Origin: Cytophagales bacterium
GTDB taxonomy: Bacteria; Bacteroidota; Bacteroidia; Cytophagales; 172606-1
Assembly: GCA_030446715.1 (NCBI GenBank)
Contig: JAUJMU010000003.1
Location: 186,001 to 250,000, forward strand
Length of the DNA: 64,000 nt
Reading direction: 5' to 3'
Below are positions 46,299 to 52,812 of the stretch, piece after piece. A program made the translations under genes and the position numbers. Positions within the stretch are counted from its first letter, which is position 1. Every line of letters begins with the position of its first letter. Under the pieces are notes generated by a model that was not told where the DNA came from, did no database searches, and was given only the letters and a program-made list of their open reading frames with translations.

Positions 46299-46967
46299 TT
46301 AACAAACGCCCCCGAACCCGCTCCCCGTCAGTTCACCGATGCCCACCAGCCAGGCGAACTGTACCGCTTCGGGGGTGCCTTCCACCACCACCGGACATTC
46401 GCTGCCCCTGTGTCCGGTGTTTTTGATTGTAATTTTCCGGGTGCGGGCTTTGGGGTATTGCCGGTCAAACGCAACGGACACGTCTAAGTGGTTGCCCGTG
46501 TAACCGGCCGCCTGCAGCTTTTTTCGCATGATGGCGGTAAGCGCCTGGTCGGCCAGTGGGTTGTCCCAGAGCAGGTATTCGCGGGTGTTGTCCTCCCGCG
46601 TCCGGCGGGCAACCACTGCCGAACCGTCGGTCCGGAAGCTGAACCGGGTACCGAAATCAGGAGGCGGCAACAAGCGGATTTCGGCCACCCGCATCCCGCA
46701 GGCGACCTCCGGCCCTTCCATCAACCCGCCCACCAGCTTCTTGGCCGTCGCGTTATCCGAAAAGGACACGTTCCAGGTAGTGCCCCGCCGGAAGTGCAGG
46801 TTGCCGTTCCGCAGGTCGGCATTTTTGAGCCAGCCGAAGCTGTACAGGCTCAGCCCGTCGTGGAGGTGGTTGCGGCCCAGCCATTTGTGCAGGGCACCGG
46901 TAAGCTGGTGCAGGTGGTTGAAGGGGACCGGCTGGGTGTTTGGACTCAGGTGTAGTTGCAGACGCAT
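46299..46967 (-). CDS. cas6: crRNA-processing endoribonuclease Cas6
   Basis: 222 aa from ATG 46967 (MRLQLHLSPNTQPVPFNHLH); the frame is open further upstream but that part is the non-coding pseudo-array region. C-terminal glycine-rich RNA-binding loop GIGELTGSGFGGVC is the family hallmark. LHKWLGRNHLHDGLSLYSFG contains candidate catalytic His/Tyr residues. It would cut the repeat upstream of ATTGAAAG. First cas gene of the operon, downstream of the CreA-like pseudo-array. Confidence 0.92.
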   Translation of the reverse strand: MRLQLHLSPNTQPVPFNHLHQLTGALHKWLGRNHLHDGLSLYSFGWLKNADLRNGNLHFRRGTTWNVSFSDNATAKKLVGGLMEGPEVACGMRVAEIRLLPPPDFGTRFSFRTDGSAVVARRTREDNTREYLLWDNPLADQALTAIMRKKLQAAGYTGNHLDVSVAFDRQYPKARTRKITIKNTGHRGSECPVVVEGTPEAVQFAWLVGIGELTGSGFGGVC

Positions 46968-47034
46968 ATGGGTTTGAATTGATGACACAATAGTACAACA
47001 GTTGCCCGCCAGAACTTGTCGGGAAAGAAAATTT

Positions 47035-47116
47035 ATACCAAAAGGTGCGATTAAATTTGCGCTGCGCTCCATTATCAATACCAATACCTTTCAATACCAG
47101 CCGGTACGATTAAGCG
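47035..47116 (-). ncRNA. CreA-like pseudo-CRISPR RNA (degenerate repeat - guide - degenerate repeat)
   Basis: Two degenerate CRISPR repeats in array orientation flank a guide of about 30 nt. Repeat 1 (47088-47116) keeps the 5' handle (minus ATTGAAAG) and ACC-GGCT-GGT in place of ACC-TGAT-GGT. Repeat 2 (47035-47055) reads ACC-TTTT-GGT. Changes are mostly in the 4-nt loop, so the mini-hairpin for Cas6 is kept. Guide, minus strand, starts GTATTGGTATTGATAATG. It lies between a toxin gene (stop 47122) and cas6 (start 46967). The structure is that of CreA/CreR RNAs, crRNA-like regulators known from type I loci. Expression is not shown by sequence. Confidence 0.75.
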
Positions 47117-47121
47117 GGGAA

Positions 47122-47457
47122 TCAGTACAGTTCAAGTAGCCCCAGTGCGGGATCGGTCAGGAAATGGTTGATTGCATTAAACCTGTCCACCAGTGTTCGG
47201 ACGATACGCTGGGTAGTTACATTGCCCATTCTGAGCCATATTACCTTGGGAGGGTGTCCGAAACGGTTGAGCAGTTGATTGAAGTCGGCGTCTTTGGTAA
47301 GAATTGCCCCCGACCGTGCCTGTACGTACGTCCAGATCTGCCAGTCACTTTCGGCCTCAAGTCCCACATACTGTACATGATTCACATTTCAGTACAGGTT
47401 TCGCACCTGTGCTGGTATCTTTGGGGATAAATTGTTGTCCGGCAGCAGGTAAATCAT
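47122..47457 (-). pseudogene. DUF5615 (PIN-like) toxin with in-frame TGA
   Basis: From ATG 47457: MIYLLPDNNLSPKIPAQVRN, then a TGA after LY, then in the same frame NVNHVQYVGLEAESDWQIWT and SGAILTKDADFNQLLNRFG to the end. DENLSP-like start and ILTKDADF are the hallmarks of DUF5615/Mut7-C PIN-like toxins that pair with DUF433 antitoxins (about 110 aa, as here). One stop codon near residue 23 splits it; ATG or GTG restarts occur after it (for example GTGAATCAT). Either it is dead or a restart/readthrough gives product. It is 82 bp from its antitoxin gene, an unusually long gap that may hold its own promoter. Confidence 0.72.
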
Positions 47458-47478
47458 TGACCCTACTTTAGAAAGGAT

Positions 47479-47495
47479 ATTATAAATACTAATAC
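47479..47495 (-). promoter_or_regulatory. Predicted target of the CreA-like guide in the toxin promoter region
   Basis: Minus-strand 47495-47479 reads GTATTAGTATTTATAAT against the guide's GTATTGGTATTGATAAT: 15 of 17 match, with mismatches only at 6 and 12; from 18 on there is no further match. The 5' neighbour, where a PAM would sit, is CCG. The site ends 22 bp before the toxin ATG and overlaps TATAAT-like sequence. Confidence 0.6.
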
Positions 47496-47539
47496 CGGTT
47501 GCTAAAAAAGAAAAATCAATTTTTAAAAGCAAGCATTTT

Positions 47540-47764
47540 TTATGCAACTGTTGATTTTTTCTTTTTGGCGTCCGCCGCGTAGGCAAGGCAAGCCAGAATG
47601 TCCTCCCGGGTCAACCCGGGAAAGTCGTCCAGTACTTCTTCCGTCGTCATGCCGGCGGCCAGGTAACTGAGCACATCGTACACCGTAATGCGCATGCCCC
47701 GGATGCAGGCTTGTCCGCTCCGCTTGCCGGGTTCAATGGGAATGTAATCCTGATAGTTGATCAT
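47540..47764 (-). CDS. DUF433-family antitoxin
   Basis: 74 aa: INYQDYIPIEPGKRSGQACI, RGMRITVYDVLSYLAAGMTT and EEVLDDFPGLTREDILACLA are the DUF433 signature, a winged-HTH-like antitoxin. Its ending in a Lys-rich tail is usual. It normally binds the DUF5615 toxin encoded just downstream. Intact, whereas the toxin carries a stop. Confidence 0.85.
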   Translation of the reverse strand: MINYQDYIPIEPGKRSGQACIRGMRITVYDVLSYLAAGMTTEEVLDDFPGLTREDILACLAYAADAKKKKSTVA

Positions 47765-47861
47765 GGCGGTCAGTATTTCCGGATATAATCAATAACCTTT
47801 TATTGGTAATCCTGATAACGGGTAGAAATAAGGGTGTGGCTGACCTGTTGCAAATCTCCGG

Positions 47862-48782
47862 TCAGCAGTACCCCTGGAGCATCTTCTGAATCCTTCGGGC
47901 AATCTTCTCCCGCAACTGGATTGGGGCAATTACTTCCACCTCTTCGCCATAGGCCAGTATCTCCCGCTCCAGCTCGTGGTTCAGGATTACCTCCAGCGAA
48001 ATCTCAAGGTGCTGCGCGTCTTCCCGTAAAATCTGCTGGGTGGGGTGGAGCGGCAGGGTTCTCACGTACTCCCCTTCCGGCTTGCTGAAACGCAGAACCA
48101 CCCGTTCTACGGGTAATTCCGCCGTGCTGGTAACGCCGATCACGTGGCTCCGGTAGACAGGATAATCTGCCTTCCGGTCAGGGTTTACCGGCTCACCGGT
48201 GAGTTGCAGATCCTGCATGCGGTCCAGCCCGAAAGTCCGGATCTGGTTTGCCTCCAGATCCCAGGCATCAAGATACCAGCGGTTCCGGTACTCGAAGAGC
48301 AGGCCCGGTTCTGCAGTCCGTAGCCTTGCCTTGTCCGCTACGAATGACTGATAGGAGAAAGTGACCACCCGCTGCCTTTGCAGGGCTTCCCACAACAGGG
48401 CAAGGTGCCCGCTGCCCTGAAACTGATCATTGTACTCCAGCCGGATGTAGCGGACCAGCGCCTTTGCCGTGGGAATGGACATGCTGATCAGCTCCATCCT
48501 TTCCCTCCGTTCCAGCAGCCGCACAAACTGCCGGAAATCACTGATATCTTCATCAGTAGGAAGCAACAGGTAATGCCCGCCTCTTTTCCGGTCAAATGCT
48601 ACCTCCAGTCCGTATTCATCGCGGATACTTGCAAAATCCCGCTCCAGTGTCCGGGTGGATCTGGTAGTGTGTCCCTGACTTTCCAGATACTGAACCAGAT
48701 TTTCCTTTGAAGGATACCGGCAAGGAGGCTGGAGCTGACGGATCAGACAAAGATGCCGGTGTAGGGTAGCTGATTTGTTCAT
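47862..48782 (-). CDS. WYL-domain transcriptional regulator
   Basis: 306 aa. N-terminal winged helix (ESQGHTTRSTRTLERDFASI), then the WYL domain (about 130-200: RVVTFSYQSF, YRNRWYLDAWDLEANQIRTF with W-Y-L) and a WCX-type C-terminal extension (VVLRFSKPEGEYVRTLPLHP, ELEREILAYGEEVEVIAP). WYL regulators bind nucleotides or nucleic acid and often control CRISPR and other defence loci. It is upstream of, and co-directional with, the toxin-antitoxin pair and the cas operon, so it is a candidate regulator of them. Intact. Confidence 0.9.
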   Translation of the reverse strand: MNKSATLHRHLCLIRQLQPPCRYPSKENLVQYLESQGHTTRSTRTLERDFASIRDEYGLEVAFDRKRGGHYLLLPTDEDISDFRQFVRLLERRERMELISMSIPTAKALVRYIRLEYNDQFQGSGHLALLWEALQRQRVVTFSYQSFVADKARLRTAEPGLLFEYRNRWYLDAWDLEANQIRTFGLDRMQDLQLTGEPVNPDRKADYPVYRSHVIGVTSTAELPVERVVLRFSKPEGEYVRTLPLHPTQQILREDAQHLEISLEVILNHELEREILAYGEEVEVIAPIQLREKIARRIQKMLQGYC

Positions 48783-48921
48783 GGTCCGCTAATTACAGCA
48801 ATCAGTAGTAAGTTGGCAATATGCGGGTATGATTCCTGCACGGTACATGCAGCCCCAATAAACAAATGAGGCGTAATCCACTGATTGCGCCTCGTTTGTT
48901 TGTACTCAGAAATCCTGCCCT

Positions 48922-50067
48922 TTACTGTTGCCGCGGAATCAGTTTCACCAGCTGGCCCGGCCCTTCGGTGATGGCGTATATGTAGCCGTCGGGGCTCTGG
49001 GCTACCTGCCGCACCCGGCCGATGTCCTGCAAAACTTTTTCCTCCGACACGTACTGGGTGCCGTTCAGCTCAACCCGGGCAATGTGCCGGTGGGCAAGGG
49101 CGCCGATCAGCAGATTGCCTTTCCAGCCCGGGTAGCGGTTGCTGGTCACCAGCATCATGCCACAAGGCCCGATGGAGGGCACCCAGTACCTGACCGGGTT
49201 TTCCACGCCGGGCAGCTCCTTGTTTTCCGTCAGGACGCTGCCGTTGTAGTTGGTACCGTAGGAGGTTTTGGGCCAGCCGTAGTTTTTACCCTTCTGCACC
49301 AGGTTCAGCTCGTCGCCGCCCTTGGGACCGTGCTCCACCGCCCATATCCGGTCGGTGGCCGCATCGTATACCATGCCCTGCGGATTGCGGTGCCCGATGG
49401 TCCAGATGGAGGGCCGGGCTCCCGGCTGGTCCGAGTGAGGATTGTCTTTCGGAACGCGTCCGTCGTCGTACAGGCGGTGGATTTTTCCGTGGTCGTTGTC
49501 CAGTTCCCATACCTTGGGCTGGGTACCTCTTTCGCCCACGCTGAAATACATGAACTTGTTTTTGTCAAACACAATGCGGCTGCCGAAATGGATATTTGCT
49601 TTCAGAGCGGGTTGTGCCACGAACAGGCCCTTCAGTTCGGTTACCTGATTGCCTTTCAGCCTGAAGCGGGCAATGGCAGTGGTGGCACTATCTCCCACGG
49701 GCTTGGCGTAGGAAATGTAGATCCAGCCGTTCTTCTGGTGGTCCGGATGCAATTGAATGTCCATCAAACCGCCCTGACCCTTGCTGAGCACTTCCGGAAC
49801 GCCGGTCAGTTTTTCGCCGGTAAACTTGTCGTTCCGGAAAACCAGAATTTCGCCGGATCTTTCCGTCACCAGCATTCTTCCGTCCGGCAGCCAGGTCATG
49901 CCCCACGGATTTTTAAATTCTTCGTAGAGCTTCTCCGCCGTAATGCCGCTGTCGGTGGTATCGGTTACAATGGCGGAAGTGGCAGCTGGTTGGCGCGCCC
50001 CGCGGTCCGGGCTGAGCAGGACAGTGGCAGCCAGCAGGGCGGGAATGAAAAATAAACTTTTGTACAT
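48922..50067 (-). CDS. PQQ-dependent aldose/sorbosone dehydrogenase, secreted
   Basis: 381 aa. Signal peptide (LFFIPALLAATVLLS) and a six-bladed propeller of the soluble glucose/sorbosone dehydrogenase family: NPWGMTWLPDGRMLVTERSG, GGLMDIQLHPDHQKNGWIYI, YFSVGERGTQ, GHRNPQGMVYD and WAVEHGPKGGDELN hold the PQQ- and calcium-binding positions. It would oxidise sugars in the periplasm. Complete and of normal length. A long plus-strand frame across it is antisense noise. Monocistronic. Confidence 0.92.
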   Translation of the reverse strand: MYKSLFFIPALLAATVLLSPDRGARQPAATSAIVTDTTDSGITAEKLYEEFKNPWGMTWLPDGRMLVTERSGEILVFRNDKFTGEKLTGVPEVLSKGQGGLMDIQLHPDHQKNGWIYISYAKPVGDSATTAIARFRLKGNQVTELKGLFVAQPALKANIHFGSRIVFDKNKFMYFSVGERGTQPKVWELDNDHGKIHRLYDDGRVPKDNPHSDQPGARPSIWTIGHRNPQGMVYDAATDRIWAVEHGPKGGDELNLVQKGKNYGWPKTSYGTNYNGSVLTENKELPGVENPVRYWVPSIGPCGMMLVTSNRYPGWKGNLLIGALAHRHIARVELNGTQYVSEEKVLQDIGRVRQVAQSPDGYIYAITEGPGQLVKLIPRQQ

Positions 50068-50190
50068 AATTATTTGTGTTTGTTACAAGTGGAATCTTAA
50101 AAAAGGGCAGAACTCAAAGTTAGCCTAAATAACAAAAGTATCCCCGGTTATTGGATTTCAGGTAATTCCGAAGGACGAAAAATGTTTTAC

Positions 50191-50430
50191 CTGCCCGGCT
50201 ATACTACGGTACATTCCGGCAAAGGACCTCACCCCCCGGCCCCCTCTCCAGGGAGAGGGGGAGCCCAGCGGCGTTTTTCTCCCCTCTCACTGGGAACTAC
50301 GATCAGGACGCATCTTTCAACTTTATGTAAGTCATATCGATGTAACTCCCCTCTCCCTGGGAGAGGGGCTGGGGGTGAGGTTCCTGAGGAGGCAGAAACT
50401 GGTACATGTACCGTAGTAGACTGCCCGGCT
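50191..50430. repeat. MITE-like element with terminal inverted repeats and 10-bp flanks
   Basis: TACTACGGTACA (50202-50213) and TGTACCGTAGTA (50407-50418) are perfect inverted termini. CTGCCCGGCT flanks both sides (50191-50200, 50421-50430) as a direct repeat. Inside, CCTCACCCCC...GGGAGAGGGG (50227-50261) is mirrored at 50346-50381. No ORF. The right flank overlaps the end of the TVP38-type gene. Confidence 0.7.
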
Positions 50431-51039
50431 TATTTACCTTCCTGCGCCTTTCGGGTGCGGCGGTCGTATAGTACACAGGCGATAAAGCCCACCAGACTTA
50501 CGGCCGACACCCAGCCAAGGCCGGTCATCAGGCGGTGGTTGCTTTCGCCCAGCCCGGCAATCAGCAAGGCCAGCGGCAGGAGCCCGACCAGGCTGGCACC
50601 GATAAATTTAAAATAATCCATCCGGGGCAGGCCGCCCACGAAGCTGATTGCGTCATTGGACAGAAACGGCGAAATCCGGGTAATGATTACGGCCCAGAAA
50701 CCATACCTTTCTGCAAATCCCCCAATTTTCTTTTCCGTCTTGTCCCCGGTCAGCCGGCTTACCGTTACCGGCCCGGGCAAAAAACCGATCAGGTAGCCCA
50801 CTGAGGAAGCGGCAAGTACGGCCGGAACGGTTATGCCCGTACCCCAGAGGGGCCCGCAGGTCACTACTGAAATTACCATCGGCAGCACCGTGGGGATCAC
50901 CAGCAGAAACATCCGGGCAATCATCCCCAGTATGATGATCAGCGGCCCCCAGAGACCAAACTGGCCCACCCAGCCGGAGATGGTGTCTTTTTCACCACTG
51001 GTCAGGACGCTGTATGCCTCCCTGATAAATTTTTTTCAT
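50430..51039 (-). CDS. TVP38/TMEM64-family (DedA-like) membrane protein
   Basis: The main frame from 50969 gives 179 aa with several membrane spans: LWGPLIIILGMIARMFLLVI, the VTT/SNARE-associated domain (GPLWGTGITVPAVLAASSVG, YLIGFLPGP, ERYGFWAVIITRISPFLSND), and a C-terminal span. GTG 50969 is a weak start. ATG 51039 would give MKKFIREAYSVLTSGEKDTI upstream if an A-run of seven on the coding strand were six, so a single-base error or mutation is likely and the true protein is about 203 aa. The family acts in lipid scrambling or membrane homeostasis. Confidence 0.85.
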
Positions 51040-51248
51040 TTGTCAACATACCCGATGTAAATAGGTATGCAGACGTAAACCAGGCCATTCTTGATTTACC
51101 GTTTGAACTCCCTTCAGAAAATAACGTGTAAAAGCCGGAGAGCGGCTGATCCTGAAGAAAAAGTGAAACCGGGGACGGGCATTACCGTCAGGGTCGGGAA
51201 TGCACCCGGCAATTGAGGGCAGGAATAAAAAATTAAACAGAGTGCCAT

Positions 51249-51452
51249 TCATCCGGCCGCGGGCTGGCTGACGGTAAAGGGAATATGATTGGCTTCCAGT
51301 ACCCACCGGAACGTTTCCTGGTATTCGTTGCGGGGCAAAAAAGAGTATTCCGTTTCGGTTTCCTGAATCTGACCGGCCAGGGCTGCGAGTTGCAGTTTGA
51401 TGTCCTGATCCCAGTCAAGTTCGTTCTTCTGTATAGTGTAGAATGGCATCAT
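51249..51452 (-). CDS. Small hypothetical protein
   Basis: 67 aa, MMPFYTIQKNELDWDQDIKL followed by QLAALAGQIQETETEYSFLP and ending FTVSQPAAG. Acidic and soluble. The codon pattern looks real, but no family is recognised and it stands alone between the membrane protein and the metallopeptidase. Confidence 0.45.
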   Translation of the reverse strand: MMPFYTIQKNELDWDQDIKLQLAALAGQIQETETEYSFLPRNEYQETFRWVLEANHIPFTVSQPAAG

Positions 51453-51726
51453 ATCTTTATGGGGGAGGATGATGCTATTCTACGAAATTCCCCAATAAAG
51501 TTTGTAGTATAATCATATATTCAATTTTTTATACTGAATTTTATTAGAAAGGCACAATTTTATCTGCATGGCTGATTGATCCCGTTCCAGGTTGCAGCCT
51601 TGATTCACTGCTTGCCGGGTATTTGGCCGGACGGGGAGGTAGTTCTGCCGGGGTTCAGGAGCAAAAAACAGTGCTGCACTGTTGTCATAAAACCATTCAG
51701 CCATACAAACACTCAGCCATACAGTT

Positions 51727-52812
51727 ATGAAATTATTTACCTGCAGCCATTGTGGTCAGTTGCTGTATTTCGAGAATACGAGGTGCGAAAGGTGCGGCCA
51801 TTCCCTGGGATTTCTGGCCAGCCGGCTGGCCCTGGTGCCGCTGGTGCCGCAGGGGCCGGCGGCATTCCGGCTGTACAAGGGCAACTCCATGTCTTACCGC
51901 TACTGCACCAACAGTCAGTATAATGTCTGCAACTGGCTGGTACCGGAGGGGAGTGGCTCCGGGTACTGCGAAGCCTGCGGGTTCAACCGCACGATTCCCG
52001 ATATTTCAAATCCGGAGTACCGGGACCGCTGGCGGGTGATCGAATGGGCCAAGCACCGGCTGATCTATGCGCTGCTTCGCCTGAATCTCCTGCCGGGCAG
52101 CAAAAAGAAAAACCCGGAAGCCGGCTTGGGATTTGATTTCCTTGCCGATACCGGGGGAGGCTACCGCATACTGACCGGCCACGCCTCGGGACTGATCACT
52201 TTTAATATTGCGGAAGCCGATGATATTGAACGTGAAATGACCCGGCGTCAGATGAAAGAAGCTTACCGCACGGTCCTGGGACACTTCCGCCACGAAGTGG
52301 GCCACTATTACTGGGACCGGCTGATCGCCGGCACGGACCATGAAGGTCCTTTCCGGAACTTGTTCGGTGATGAAAGAACCGATTACGGGCAGGCCCTGCA
52401 GCGGCATTACGGGCAGGGCGCACCCCCGGACTGGAACGAAAGGTTTATCAGTGCTTACGCCAGCACCCATCCGTGGGAAGACTGGGCCGAAACATGGGCG
52501 CATTACCTGCACCTGCTCGATACCCTTGAAACGGGCTATGCCTTCGGCATCCGCGTGGAACCCGCCTCGGTTCAACCCGGTTCCGGCCTGACTGTGGCCC
52601 TTGATACCGACCCTTACCAGATAACTGATTTCAGCGGGCTGCTGAACCGGTGGCTGCCGCTGACTTTTGCCCTCAACAGCCTCAACCGCAGCATGGGGCT
52701 GCATGACCTGTACCCGTTTGTGATTCCGCCCCTGGTCATGGAAAAACTCGGTTTCATTCACGAAGTTTGCCAGGGGGCAAGAGCCGGTTCAGCCGTTGCA
52801 AACCAGTCTTAA
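51727..52812 (+). CDS. Putative zinc-binding metallopeptidase with zinc-ribbon N-terminus
   Basis: 361 aa. Zinc ribbon at the start (FTCSHCGQLLYFENTRCERC, then CNWL ... YCEACGFNRTIPD), then a peptidase-like domain with HEVGHYYWDRLI, an HExxH zinc site near residue 195, and AETWAHYLHLLDTL further on. This is the layout of a family of bacterial putative zinc-binding metallopeptidases. Substrate unknown. The 3' end overlaps the helicase gene by 24 bp (tail to tail). Complete. Confidence 0.85.
   Translation: MKLFTCSHCGQLLYFENTRCERCGHSLGFLASRLALVPLVPQGPAAFRLYKGNSMSYRYCTNSQYNVCNWLVPEGSGSGYCEACGFNRTIPDISNPEYRDRWRVIEWAKHRLIYALLRLNLLPGSKKKNPEAGLGFDFLADTGGGYRILTGHASGLITFNIAEADDIEREMTRRQMKEAYRTVLGHFRHEVGHYYWDRLIAGTDHEGPFRNLFGDERTDYGQALQRHYGQGAPPDWNERFISAYASTHPWEDWAETWAHYLHLLDTLETGYAFGIRVEPASVQPGSGLTVALDTDPYQITDFSGLLNRWLPLTFALNSLNRSMGLHDLYPFVIPPLVMEKLGFIHEVCQGARAGSAVANQS

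Noticed and set aside
46968-47034. cas6 promoter as the target of the pseudo-array guide (CreR-type autoregulation)
   Set aside because: No match to the first 10-12 guide bases on either strand of this stretch; the toxin promoter matches far better.
48928-50055. 375-aa plus-strand frame
   Set aside because: Antisense shadow of the PQQ sugar dehydrogenase in GC-rich DNA.
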